Assembly: GCA_013398055.1 (NCBI GenBank)
Contig: VZRS01006725.1
Location: forward strand, 1,012,420-1,076,419
Length of the DNA stretch: 64,000 bases
Direction: 5' to 3'
From: Ifrita kowaldi
Taxonomy: Eukaryota > Chordata > Aves > Passeriformes > Cinclosomatidae
The notes under the pieces were generated by a model. That model ran no database searches. It worked only from the letters and a program-made list of their open reading frames with translations, and was not told the DNA's origin. This document shows positions 25,671 through 38,093 of this stretch, in pieces. Position 1 is the stretch's first letter, and each line of letters starts with the position of its first letter. The position numbers and the translations under genes are program-made.

Positions 25671-27785
25671 GAGTATCACCCTCTCATTTTTTTTTATCAG
25701 TGTCTGTTATTTCAATGCATTAGAGCTGAGATATTCAAAGCTGCCTGAGGGTTTGGAGAATTAGATTCAAAATGTTCTAGGCAATTCTGAATATTCCTAA
25801 GAGAGTGATTTTACAATGCTATGAGTCTGATCCTTCAATCCCTCCTTGTGTAAGGAGCACTTACTTAGAGAAATAGTTTAAGTAGTATTGTCTTGGAGCC
25901 AAATTTTGACATTTAGCTGCTGGCCATGCCGGAAGCACATTTTTTTTCATGGTCTCCGATCTACAAGTAAACTCAGAGCGAGTAAAAGATGCCATCTTGC
26001 CTTTGGGCAAGGTGCACTCCTGGACATGCACCAAGAGAAGAGAGCCCGTAATTCAGAGATGCTGTAATGATGAGAGACAAACTCAGCACATGGATGTGGA
26101 AAATATGTTCCTTACACGCTGTGTTAGAAAGGGGGAACACTTTAATTATTTTGCAGAAAAACATGTCTTGATTTGCTTGCCTGCTATTGTGTTGTGTGTT
26201 TCTGGTCAGTTTAAATCCAGCAAAAGCCAACAGACACAGGGATAGGAAGAATGGGCCCACACGTTGTACCAGGATGGAGCCACTCTTAGTGAAAAGATGC
26301 AGCAGAGAGAAGGTGCTGCAAGGCCAAAACCAGAGCCCTGTTGAAGGTATAGAAACCAGCAGGGAGCAGTTTCAAGGCCCCAGGACAGGCAAAGGCTGTG
26401 TGGTTAAAAGTCAGACTGATGACTGATGTCAGTCAGATCGATGGAGCTAAGGCAGAGCAAGCTTAGCTCCAGCTTTAAAGAGATGTCAGGGACAAACAGG
26501 GCCCGTGGAAAGTGGACAGTTCAGGGAGGGGTGAGATGCATTAGGCTTTCTACATGGATTTTCAGGGGAAAAAAAGTATGTGAGCACCTTGCTTGTGTCT
26601 GGCAGTCCACTCAGTGGTTTTTAAATCTTTGAGTTAGTTTAAGCAAAACCGGCAGAGAAGTAGCAGACTCAAGGGCCCTGTGTCCCTAACACAGTTTATC
26701 AATACAAACACTTAGCGATAATAAACTTCACACCCCTGTCAAGAAACACCTGCACCATGAATCAGAGCTCAGTCATAACCCATCTCCAAAACAGGCACAA
26801 AATCACAAGAATCCAGAATCTAGGACTTCTGCATTTTGTAGGACTAATACTTACTCTTACACATTTCTCTCCATCACTAAATTTAGTGGCTGTTTTTCCT
26901 TCCCAAAGCATTTCAATTATTACATCTCAGGTGGCAAAAAGGAGATGGAGTGGAATGCTGATTTGATTTAAAAACAGGATGAGCAGTGGGATTTCATTTG
27001 GAAAGGAGCACAGAGATAGACCCATTTTTTGAGAGAAACAGCCAGGAGAAAATGAAAAACAGGTCATAGCTCACCCTGAAAACATAATGCCTGAGAAAAA
27101 GTTTGGCCCAAGTAAAGGGTGGAAGTAAATATTCTCCATTCATGTCTAAAATAGCACTTCCATGCAATTTACTCTCTACCCAGTGCATCTGAATGGGTAT
27201 TCACACCCCACAAAGTAACCTTGACCAAGGTGTAAAAAATGCTGTGCATAAGAAGCTGGTATGAGTTTCTAAAGTGTCCTGAGTGTCTGATTTGATCCAG
27301 TGAAGGGTTATGAACTGAGGACAAGCTGAAGTTTTTCCACTTCACTCCCAGCTGGTAATTGCACTCATCACTCTTACTGTATGTAGGAGACCACAGCATA
27401 CTGTGTGAGGAGATGTTTTGTTATGCAGGATAGAGATGAGGACCATGGACAGTATCAGCAAAAGCCTGGCAGGGAAGTTCAGCAACACAAAACTCAAACT
27501 GATAACTATGGAGAGCTCAGATCTGCGTTCCCCTTTATTGGATTCACTAAAGCTTGGAGGGTTCAGAAGTTTTGTTACCCATGTCTATTGCAGATTCAGT
27601 TCTCTAACACAGTCACTGGATTTCAGTATCTCTTTTCCTCTGTCCATGTCTTTTAAAGTCTTCTCTTTAGTGCTTGGTGTTTCTCAAAATACACATGGAT
27701 GAGCCTCAGAGGATTTTTGTGCAACACATTTGGCAAACTCCAAACTGCTCAGTTAGAAAAGCACACTGCATCTATAAAAAGAAAA
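25671..27785. other. Gene-less stretch
   Basis: No supportable gene. A decayed repeat fragment lies at 25825-25866; otherwise only short chance frames. Confidence 0.55.
25825..25866 (+). repeat. Fragment of palindromic repeat family
   Basis: TCTGATCCTTCAATCCCTCC and GTGTAAGGAGCACTTACTT resemble the 'TCTGATCCTGCAATCC ... GTAAGTAGTCCTTACT' arm of a dispersed palindromic repeat I recall from bird and reptile DNA. Only one arm is convincing. Confidence 0.3.
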
Positions 27786-28012
27786 TCATAGAATTATAGA
27801 ATGGTTTGTGTTGGAAAAGACCTTAAAGCTCATCCTGTTCCTGCCACAGGCAGGGACACCTTCCACTATCCCAGGTTGCTCCAAGCACCATCTAACCAGG
27901 CCTTGAACAATTCCAGGGATGGGGCAGCCAGAGCTTCTCTGGGCAACCTGCAACAGGGCCTCACCAACACCACAGGGAAGAATTTCTTCCTGAGTAATTT
28001 CTTCCTATAAAT
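27786..28012 (-). mobile_element. CR1 LINE, 5'-truncated 3' end
   Basis: On the plus strand, AATCATAGAATTATAGAATGG is followed by GTTGGAAAAGACCTTAAAG, GGGACACCTTCCACTATCCC, AGGTTGCTCCAAGC, GGCCTTGAACAATTCCAGGG and GAAGAATTTCTTCCT. All are blocks of the CR1 3' untranslated region in reverse orientation. About 225 bp, no coding part. Confidence 0.88.
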
Positions 28013-30447
28013 CCCTACAAAGTGTTTGACAAAAACATGAGGTTTGTACATTTCCTTCAATAAACTTTGATGTTTCAAATGCACCGTTCAAATTACTCCT
28101 CAAAAATTCTTTAAACATATTTGGGCCAGTAACTTGTCACCTATTATCAACTGATACATATGTAACAGCACATCATTTTATTATAAACATTTCCAGGTTT
28201 TGCAGAAAGCAAAACATGGACTCAAATAAGTATGGTTTCGTTCCTGCAGATCAACAGCTATCCCAGTTAGTGGCACATAGCACCAGGACATCTGGTGACT
28301 TGAAACAATCTCAGCCTGGTTTATGAACAGCAAATTAACCCTGATTAATTGCATGCTGGGGAAGTGATTGGATACAGCTATGTCCCACGAAGGCAGCATT
28401 TTAACAAATATCCTACACTCAAGTATTATACCCAGTTTCATTGCATTTTAGCACTTGCAACTTTTTATTTGTGACTGGGCATTTGCTCCCTGTCAGCACC
28501 CAGCTCTCCTCTCTTGAGCAGGCCCTGCTTTTCAGCTGCACACCACCCGTGTGTGATGGAGAGATCTGTGTTGTCATTTGTGCTCCTTTGAAACTGTGAA
28601 TGTTGTCAACACTGCATCCGACTGTTGTGGCAGTACCCAAAGGTCCGGTCCGGTCACCATCACACTAAGTATAGTCCTTGCCTCTGAGGAGCTATTTCAC
28701 AATGAATAATTTAGCTGACAAACTTAGTCTGCTTGAGAAATACCCATGAGCAGATTTCAATTTCTTCAGCCACAATCATTAGTCAAAATATGCTGGAATA
28801 AAGATGGGGTGAAAGAGGTTGAGGGAAAGAAAGATGAGGAAAAAAACAAAGGGGATCATACCTGTATTTCTGGATATCACAGCGTGACTTCAGGCTCCTA
28901 ATTTCCATTCCTCATGCCCAACGAATGAAATTAATTTGGGCAGAAGAGGGAGAAGAAAGCCTTTCCACACTATGAAACTAGCCTAGATCAGAATTAAAGC
29001 ACTAATATAAAATTCACTGCTTTCCTTTCCAAGTACAAGATTGTCTTTTTTAATCATGTTTCTTCTGTGATACAGAGGCACCAGAGTGCCTGTAAGGAGA
29101 GGGGGGAAATCCACCTTATTCCCCAGCCCCCGTGCAGGACTGTGCAGCAGAAATCCCACATTTTATGCAGCCAGGGGGATGATACAAATCACACTGGGCC
29201 AGCCACAAGCTGGGAGCAGCTCGCACTGGACCTGTGTCTCCCTACAGCAAAGTGCTCCTGCCTTCTGCCTGAGGGTGGCCACACACCTCTGCTGGGACAA
29301 AGCACACCACTCCCAAATGCTCTTCATGCAGAGCGCCCCAGCTGGGAGATTTAGGGGGACTGGAAGAGGGAGAAATTATCCCTGACAGCAGATATTAGTC
29401 CAGAACTGCACTGGGTCAGACTACAGGAAGAAACAGTAGCACCAACAGGTACTGCAGTACCTCCTGTGAACTGCTGCACTTCCCGAGTTAACATAATGTT
29501 TTCCAAACACATGGGATGTGTCTCACTGTATCCAGGACTAACATATCTAACGTAAAATCCCCGCTTCCTCCACAAAACACGAGCAGAACTAAAATAAGAG
29601 CCTAATTCTGGGCTCATTCCATGCCTGCCAGAGTGACTATAACCAACTGCAACCAACCTACTGCAGAATTACTCTGATATACCTACACAACAATATTGCA
29701 CCAAACATAAAAATGCTTAATATCTGATCTACCCTTTATCAGGTGACTTAACTGCTGCTGGTTTATGGCCTTGAGGTATGGGAATACTTTTTCTCTAGTC
29801 TAATATCTGACTTGCAATCTCAATTTCTCTAAGAAAGGAAAAGAAACTGAATTGTATTTTACCGTTAACTAGTAATTACTCCTTTTTTGTACAAGTAAAA
29901 TAAAGCATTTCTCTGATTAGAAATGAGCATGTAGCACTTATGATGTTGTGTAAGTGACTGAGAACTGGTTCCCTGACTCATAATAATTAGATGCCATTTT
30001 TAAGACTGAACATTGGAATATACAGCGTCCTCCTTCCCTTTACTCCTTCAACACAGCATAGCAATTTTGAATTTGTAAAAAAACGTCTCCCTACTCCCTT
30101 CCTTCCCTTCAGCAAGTTTGGCAGCCTGATTACTGACACAGAAACCAGCATGTGCGAGCTCTGTGCTATATTAGCAGAAATTTTTGACAAGTTCTTTATT
30201 TTTCGAAACGTGGGAGAGGAGTGTTTGTTACAGTTTTTATACATGGGAGGTTAATAGAGAATACCAGGCACAGTGATTGGTTGGAACTAAACACATCTGC
30301 AAGTTCATATTGTAAATGTCCCTTTTGGAGAGAAGATGTTTGGGGTAACTAATTGCTCAGGATTTTCTAGAAGGAAGATGATCAGCCCCAGCACCTCCCA
30401 GGCAGGCAGCAGCGAGCCCGCTAAGGACACACAGCTCTGTGTGGAGC
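28013..30447. other. Gene-less stretch
   Basis: The sequence is moderately GC-richer at 29090-29350, where two overlapping plus frames of about 95 codons run in different frames. Neither looks coding. No RNA gene or repeat is recognised. Confidence 0.5.
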
Positions 30448-30675
30448 TGCTTCAAAGACAGCACAGATAACTAGACAGATCTGCCTTGGAGGCAGGTTAT
30501 CAACAAAGAGCTGTCTCCTAGACAGGTACCTGTTCTTGTCTGCCTGGAAAGTGAGTTATGAGCCTTTGTACAGCACCTTTCAGGCAAGCAACTTATTCAG
30601 GTCTGCCTGGAAGGCAGGTCAGCATGCAGATATGCCTAACAGGCACAGAACTCTGCAAGTCTGCCTCTCCACACC
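30448..30675. repeat. About 30-bp-period array of short palindromes (minisatellite)
   Basis: Eight related units start near 30448, 30481, 30511, 30540, 30573, 30603, 30632 and 30661 (spacing 29-33). The core is an inverted repeat of the form CTGCCT-NNN-AGGCAG. It is perfect at 30481-30495 and 30603-30617, changed in both arms in step at 30511-30525 (CTGTCT-CCT-AGACAG), shortened to TGCCT-AAC-AGGCA at 30633-30645, and decayed in the others. Spacers of about 14-15 bases often end in CAGAT or AAGT. The spacer side of the third unit also holds a perfect 12-bp palindrome, ACAGGTACCTGT (30522-30533). Confidence 0.7.
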
Positions 30676-32879
30676 TTCAAAGACCCCAAGACAAGTCAAG
30701 AATTTCATTTTAATGATCTCAGCAGAAAGCCATTATTTCCTGTATGAAATAATTTTCGGTGTACTTGATGGATATGTCAAACTGCAGCTTCTTTAACCAC
30801 ACTTTCTTAATGCCAGGCACAAGAACAGAATTTCTTTCTACAAGGTTCTGGTAGTATTCTTGTTATGAAAGGAAATGTTGTTTTATAAGATTTGGCAGTG
30901 GGTTACTACAGAGAGCAAAGTGTCCAAAAGAACAGGCAAGTACAGCTGGAAAAATGAAAATTGACAGTAGACACACTAAGAAATTTCATGTACTCTACCC
31001 ATACGAACACAGATGTTGGTTTACTGATCTCTATGCCTGTGAGTAACATCAATGATTGCAGTGGAGGTTTAAATAGAATTGACAAAAGCAATAAATGAAT
31101 TTAAATGTCATTCATTTCAAAAGGATTAATTTTTTTTTTTAAATCTCCATTCAGGAAGGGCTTTAGTGAAGCTATAACTTTAATCACTTAAGTAAAGAGC
31201 TTTTCAACAAAGATGCAGGGCTTACTTTGCACATAACAGAGGTGTGGTGCCGTGTATTTGTGAATCCAGGCAGCTCTCCATCAGGTACACTCAATTTAGG
31301 AATTCAAGTTTCCTTCTCTCCTACATTATTTGCATTTTCACTGTTGCCATGAAAGCTGAGATCACACACAAGCCATAGTTCTGGGACAGTGTTTGAAACA
31401 CCTTGGCAGTGTGTGCTGGCCCAAAGTGAAGCAGGAATCTTGGGCAGAGAGTGGTTAGAGACAGTCTGAAGTGAGAAAGGACAGCCTGTGACACAAACCA
31501 GTATTTCTTAGTGAGGAAAGGCTGTGTGTCTCTGGGGAAGATTCAGCAGCAGCACTGTGAGGGAAGAGCCCTGGTTTAGACAGAGGGCAATGGGCCATTC
31601 CAGCCTAATGGGACCCCACAAGGCAGCTTGGAAACTCTGGTTGTTTCAAAACAAAGAGAAGCACAAAAGAAGAGTTCTACAAGACTCCAAAATGTGCTGC
31701 AAGGTGGAGAGCAAACTGGGCACATTTCAGGGAGACAGCAGGGCATATGCGGAAAACACAAGGCAAACAGCTCTTGTTGAAACTAAAACAAAGAGTTGGG
31801 TTTAATTCAGAGCACCAATAAGCCTCTCCATACCTGCACAATCTTTAAAGACTCGAGATGAGAGACCCTGCAACTGTGTTCTGCAGGACCACCTGGTCTG
31901 CCAACTGTCAGCAGGGATCTTAATGAGAATTATTTATCTTTCCCAAGTGATATCCCCACAGACACCCCAAGAAAGGTCAAATAATCTTCGTACAGGGTTT
32001 TCTGTGGCTGAGCTTGATCTTTGGTGCACAATCTCTAATATGTGTGAAAGACTTATCATGTAACAAAATCAGGATAAAGATTCTATAGGTATAAAACCAC
32101 CAAAGGATGTAATTAATTCTCATGCTTGCAGTACACATGAGATTGTTGTGGTCTGAACAGATCCCTAATCTAACTAGTTTAGCTAGACTTCTTTTACATG
32201 ATACTATCTACTCTGATAGAGCTAGAAATTCATCCCAAAAGCATAATACTGGCATCATTCCATGTTTGTTTGGCATAACAGAATACTCTTTTAAGCTTTC
32301 AGACTGTAAATCCTTTGTTTGCTATAATTCACCTATTATTTATTAAACTGTATTAGTTCAGCTCCAAAGAACCACTGAATACATCTTCACCAACAGCTGT
32401 GGATTTAGGCTTCCAAAATACTATTTCAATTACAGTATTTTAGAGTAAATTCTAATTTAAGTAGATCATTGCTTTGGTTTTATTTTTTCCAACTAGTGAA
32501 ATTATCCCATTAAAACTTTCAGGTTTAATTGGTGATTGATTAAAGGAACTTTTTATGAAACTTTCCCCATCCTTATCTGAGGATAAAAGTATCTGCTCCC
32601 ACTGCCTCAAACGTGAGTAAAAGGTCAGGGATGAGATGATTTTATTAGAAACTGTAGGATCACAAGGCCCTGAAAAGTTGGCTGTCTTCTTTGCAGCACA
32701 CATCTGAAACTGAAATAGCTTTATGTTTTCATACACACACAGGTACATATATTCCACTTCAACTTGTCTTGGCAAAAATTGAGAATACAAAGGAATTTAT
32801 CTTCATGCAGCCTCTAACATCAATGAAGTACTCCCAACAGCAGCTTAAAACTGATTATTGTTCTGGTGATGCCACCAGC
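30676..32879. other. Gene-less stretch
   Basis: AT-rich non-coding DNA. A T run lies at about 31130-31140. No gene, RNA gene or transposon recognised. Confidence 0.55.
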
Positions 32880-32945
32880 TATACTGGTGCAGGGACAGAT
32901 TAACTCAACTGGTGGCAGTGGAGTCAGTTCTGACCTGAACCTGTG
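32880..32945 (+). repeat. Fragment of palindromic repeat family
   Basis: TATACTGGTGCAGGGACAGATTAACT is followed by GGCAGTGGAGTCAGTTCTGA (with a short break). These resemble the 'ACTGGTGTAA ... AGTAACTCC ... GTGGAGTCA' arrangement of dispersed palindromic repeats in birds and reptiles. Strongly decayed and tentative. Confidence 0.3.
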
Positions 32946-35740
32946 TGACTGAATTGAATCTGTCCTCTAATCTAATTTGCACTACGGAATCGTGATCAGA
33001 GGTGTCTTTACTAACAGCAATGTTCACGTGGAATTGCAGCACTAAGGAGAACAAAGTGAACTATCTAAAGAATGTCAGATTTTGAGTATCTTCACAGGAG
33101 GATACTGTAGAAGCTGAGAAGAGGGACAGAAGCCATACAAACAACTTCAATTGCAGTGGTATTGCAGAAGCTATGGTAATTATACAATCAATTATATTTC
33201 TTTCATGGGCTTTGGGATATCTTTGGATTTGTCAGCTCTGAGAACTTTAAAGATGTTGTCGGAAATGCATTCTTTAAAGTACCTACAAAATCTTGTGCAG
33301 CATAGTGCTCTTCATAAAAGGATTTCGTAAAACTACAAGTATGGGGTGGAAAAAGATTTTTTTGGCAGATATAACAATGATTGGGAGGGGAAGATGGGAC
33401 AAATCAAATTGCAATAAGCATTTTGAAGGGTCTGCAATACTTGTTCCACACAAGTGGATGATTCTACGTCTCATGTTCCTGTACATTATTATAGTAGCCG
33501 AGTACTTTTTATAACTAAAATTCAGTTGCATTTCTACAACACCATTCCACCTTTATTTAAGAAAAAAGAAAAAAACCCCCAAACAAACACGAGCCTGTGT
33601 GAAAATTCAATGCCTATTTAATACTGGACATTCTGCTTCTCAGTGACCTAGAAAACTCCAGAAAAGCTGGATTTCCATCAGTGATCCAAGCTGGTAAGCC
33701 TGGATCATGAGACATTGCAAAACAGACCCAGCAACCCTCAGGCTCTGAAAAGGCCAAACCATGGGATGTGGGGTAGTCAGAAATTACAGACTGACCATCA
33801 TGTGACAGCACCTGGAAGCGGACAGAGAGCACGAGCTGTTGGTGCTTTGTCACGAGAAGAGTTTGAAGAGCACAACACCTTGAGGGTGGTACTTCCAGTC
33901 CATTTTCCCTATAAAACCAAGCTGAACACACTTCTGCAGTGTATGTTTGAGGTATGGATTCATGTGGCAAAGTACAGGAGGGTGGGAGAGTCCCTCCCAG
34001 CCAGCCAGCCAGCTACACAAAGACACAAGCAACCACGGCTTCATCTAAGGTCTGGTTTCTCACCAACACAGGGATTTCCAAATGGATTAGCAAAAGATCT
34101 CCCAAACCACGCACAACAGCTGAATGTTCTAGACAACAACTTCCCAAAAACCAACCAAGCTCTGCTAAAATGGATTTAGAAAGCAATGAAATAAGGCAGC
34201 AGGCAAGGGAGGGCTCTGGCAGCTTTAATGAACAAAACAGACTCTGCAGAAACACTGCTCCCAAAACATTTTGTTTTCGAGGGCAGGCATATTGTCCTTA
34301 TATCACTTCAGCCTGACAGAGGAAAGAACATGCCTTGCCATCTTTCTGCTGAATGCAACCACAATCAAAAATTACTTCTGAGGCAGTTAATAACAACTTC
34401 GAGAGTATCAGCACAATCGTGTAAAACACCACTTAGGCTTGGCAAGTTTAAATGGTTTTGAAATAGCAGGTGAATAATATATCTGGATTTGCCTCTGTGG
34501 GCAGCCAGAGCAGAGAAAATTACTGTAAGACAAATTTTTTTTTCAAAAACTTAAAGATAAACAACTCAGCTCCTTTTTGTCAAGAGTAACAGAGTGGGTG
34601 TATAAATAAAATGCAGTAGGCAGGATGTCCCTGGAGTTTAACAAGGCCTCTAGCACTCCACCACACAGAAAACTCATTAACACACCGGAGAATCATGGCA
34701 CAGATCAATTCAGATGAAGAACAGAGATTGCAAGTGAAGAGATTGCAAGTGAAGAGATAAGTGTCATGCTAAATCTGGCTGGCTGGAATATCAAGAAGGG
34801 ACTTGTTAGATCCCACATTAATCAACTACCAGCAGTGCAGGACAGAGCTGCTCCTGCTCCTCCCCTGCCTGGGAACTTGCACTGCTGTAGCAGACTGAGA
34901 GTTCAAAATGTGTGCAGGATATTTATTACCATCTGGAAGGTTCACCATCCCACCTGACAGGATTTTAACACATGAAACCTTAAATCCACCTCTTGATTAA
35001 CCTTTCCACATTTAACATGCTCTGTGCAAGTCCTCCTTCTCCAAAAAATTCTCTTTTACCATCCCATATTTTGACTACTCCTCAATCTTTTCTCCTTAAA
35101 ATCACTCCCTTACAGAACCCGTATAGAGTAAAATGCCATTTGAAAGATTCTTCAATCAACAGGTATTTTATGGCAGTCACATTTATTAAAAATTGCAATA
35201 AAAATGACAACTCCATCGCCCAGGTTTGTGAAGGACAGAAGTAGTTGTCACAGCCAGCCAAAGTCCAAGACAGACATAAAATTGATAACATTTTGTCTAA
35301 TATATTATTTTCAGCTCTGTGGACATTTCCAGCCATCAACATTCTGTATTTGTTTCTGTTTGTTAGAGCTGGACTCTCCCTTCTGTCAAATGTGATTGAA
35401 ATACAGCATGCACCTGCTTCATCAGGTAAGCACTGCAGGAGTATCCTGATCAATAAAACAGTTAATAACAGTGGTTTGGAAATCTGTGGGTTTGGGATCT
35501 GTGCTGCTTTTGCCTACAACACAGACATATCTTCTCACAAGTGTGAGCAATACTGTATGCAGAACTAAAAATATATGTGTATGTGTAATGGCTTTGATGG
35601 AGAAGACAGAGTGTAATCCTTCAAAAAACACAGTGTGTGGCAAAAAGAACCATGGTGTGAGGCAGAAAAATATGAACAGTTGTTGAAAAAAAAAAATTGT
35701 TGTCCATAGGATACTGCCATATTTCTGCTCTTGAATAAAC
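32946..35740. other. Gene-less stretch
   Basis: The longest frames here (154 codons at 33715-34179 and 120 codons at 33954-34316) overlap each other in different frames and have no recognisable domain. A short CCAG run lies at about 33997-34012 and a 15-bp tandem repeat at 34723-34758. Confidence 0.5.
34723..34758 (+). repeat. 15-bp tandem repeat, 2.4 copies
   Basis: AGAGATTGCAAGTGA occurs twice in exact tandem and is followed by the partial unit AGAGAT. It looks like a recent slippage duplication. Confidence 0.85.
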
Positions 35741-35790
35741 AAGTGTCTCACTGAAGTCAGTGTGACCTGCAGGCACAGAATGAGGCCCCA
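35741..35790 (-). repeat. Fragment of palindromic repeat family
   Basis: Read in reverse it begins GGGGCCTCATTCTGTGCC and contains CACACTGACTTCAGTGAGAC. This matches the 'GGCCTCATTCTG ... CACTGACTTCAATGGGA' pattern of the same family as 36903-36975. Confidence 0.4.
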
Positions 35791-36902
35791 AAACATTCAA
35801 GTACTTCTTTTTAAAGGCATTTTTGTCTCTAAATGTCTTTTTTTTTTTAACAAGTGAACAATTTTGTGCTATACTTCCTATTTAATGGAAATACATTTGG
35901 AAGGCTTCTTGGCTGTGACCAGAGACATTCAGCGCTGCTAATTTAGATTTGTTTCTTTTGTTATCCTCTAAATAACTTGCTCTTTTCATAGGTATAGCTT
36001 TTCCCAAATTGCCTTCTTCTGAATTCTTCTTTTTTTTCTTATTTCCTATTAGCACTGTTCTTCAAAAAACAAAGGCAAATTAAAGAAATACCAGCCACTA
36101 GACTGCAACTAATCAGTGAGATACTTCATATTTCCAGTCTTTTGAATACTGTTGAATGCTTCCTTACAATGGATATCTGATAACTTTCTCCATGTAGCAC
36201 GAAAGCAAATTTCAGGCAAAACCTTATCACTGCACATAAAATATTGCCCACTCTTCTGCTTTGCTTTCATGCAGCCCCATTCTTGCTCTCTATTAGCAAT
36301 TCAGCAAATTGTAAAATAACAGCAATGCTGCCCTGCTGCACCTTCCTTGAGGAATATGCTCCCCCTAGCTCTTGCATAAATGTTATCCCAATCAATAACC
36401 GAGTAATTAAAGTCACCAGCATTTTGGCCTTTTTACAAGATTCCTTATCCAACCAAAAAAACCACCCCATTTCTTGCATTACTATTTCAAACTGCCTTGG
36501 AAACAGAACAAGAATCGTTTGGCCACCCCTTTGTCCTTAACCCCCAAATTACCTACTGCTGTAATGTCACAGAAAATCATTCTGGTTTCCTCTGCAGACA
36601 CCACATCATTTTCTTCCTGAGTATCCCTTATTCCTTCCCTCATTCTTGGTTTATCAATAAGCTGTAAATTCTGACTTTGATAATACCAGTAGTGGTTTTG
36701 TCTCAGGGTTCTTTTTGTTGAAGGGAGTTGATTTTGTTTTGGTTTACCTTCAGTGATTAAAAAAAAAAACAAAAAACAAAAAAACCAAAACAAAACCCAC
36801 AAAGAAACTGAGATGCTAAGGACAGGAAAACACTGGTAAGCAAATGAGTGAGTCTGACAAAGAATCAATTATCTCCACTGTTCAGCTAGCAGAACATATC
36901 AA
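35791..36902. other. Gene-less stretch
   Basis: AT-rich non-coding sequence with an A-rich, C-interrupted tract at about 36757-36800. The minus frame covering that tract (36482-36868) encodes a low-complexity phenylalanine-rich run and is not a gene. Confidence 0.55.
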
Positions 36903-36975
36903 GGGTGAAATCCTGCCTCCATTAAAGTCAATGGGAGTTTTGTCGCTGACTTTGTCTGGACAGGAATTTCACTCT
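36903..36975. repeat. Palindromic (hairpin-forming) repeat, MITE-like
   Basis: GTGAAATCCTGCCTCCATTA and the following AAGTCA form a 26-base arm (36905-36930). It is inversely repeated at 36947-36972, ending in GGACAGGAATTTCAC, around a 16-base loop that starts with ATGGGAGTTTT. The pairing is imperfect but extends outward to AGGG/CTCT. This is the best-preserved member here of a family with an ATTGAAGTCAATGGGAGTTTTGCC core that I recall as common in birds and reptiles. No transposase is present. Confidence 0.6.
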
Positions 36976-38093
36976 AAAAATATTGCAAGTGACTAAAAGG
37001 AAGAAACCTACATGGAGGGCAGTGCAGGCTTACCCGGAGACTTCATAAAAGCAGCACTTCTAAGCACTGAAATTCAACTCCAGAATTCTCTAGACCATTT
37101 ACCTTTTGAAAGGTTAAGCAGACAGAACATCCTACTGCGAGAGTAGGATATGGGTATATTCACAAAAATTTAGGAAAACTGCATGATTTTGAACACAGCT
37201 TTCCCCAGGATCTGATGACGAAGGGCCACATCCTGCTCTCACCCCAAAGGAATTCTTTTGGATCAATAGCATGGCACACACCTGCCCATCCAGCCTCACC
37301 TTTCTGCAGCCTGTGCTATCAAACACCTCAACCTCAAGCTAATTTTATTATAGCAATATTTTGCTATGGAAATCACTAAAATCTCCAAAACATCATCCAA
37401 TGGGAAATCAAGACTTTTCTCCTCTTTCTACCAAGTAATATAAAGGAAAATCCCATGAAAGAAGCGTTGCTCATTAATAGGCCAAGGTAGGATACTGCTG
37501 CAAATGGCTGTCAGAGCTGTTTGTCCATTTTTTTCCTACGACCTCTGCCCAAATGGAAAGTGCAACAAACATAAACCAGCACTTTGCCATCCCAGCAGAG
37601 GAATGCACTGCAGAGATGTAGCCCTGCCTATTGGTACCAGCTGTATTTTGAGAGGGCATGAGTCCCTCAAACATGTCTAAGCAGCTGCCTACCCTTAGTG
37701 TGTGCACCCATGATTGGAGAGAAATGACTCTGCTAATCCAGCCCTGATTTGGGAAGAAGGATTAATATTTAGGCCCCACCACAAAGAAGCTTCCAGGACC
37801 ACAGAAAAAGAGTCAGTCAAGGCTGCTTAATCAGGTAGAGATGATTCATTTGCGTAAACCTGTGCCATGACCTTTCATGAGTCTCTGATCTCAGACAGGA
37901 TGTCAAATTTTTATGAAGAAAAGAGGTGTAATCAATTAGTGCTTATGATGACCTTTTAATAAGTAAATGGTTGAGGCAGACACTCACTCTGAACAGAATG
38001 AGAAATTGGATTTGTATGTGAGTTGCCTGGGGAGGTGATGAAATCCACCTCCATGCTTGATCTATTAGCCCACTCCAGCCAAAATATAACCTC
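36976..38093. other. Gene-less stretch
   Basis: A GGGCCACATCCTGCTCTCAC fragment at 37223-37242 resembles one arm of the palindromic repeat family. Otherwise nothing recognisable before the CR1. Confidence 0.5.

Noticed and set aside
30448..30675. CRISPR-like array (30-bp periodic repeats)
   Set aside because: The repeats are imperfect, the spacers are short and related to one another, there are no cas genes, and the host is a vertebrate.
33997..34012. CCAG microsatellite
   Set aside because: Too few units to report as a separate repeat feature.
33715..34316. Overlapping 154- and 120-codon plus frames
   Set aside because: Two different frames over the same DNA, no splice or promoter context and no recognisable domain; consistent with chance.
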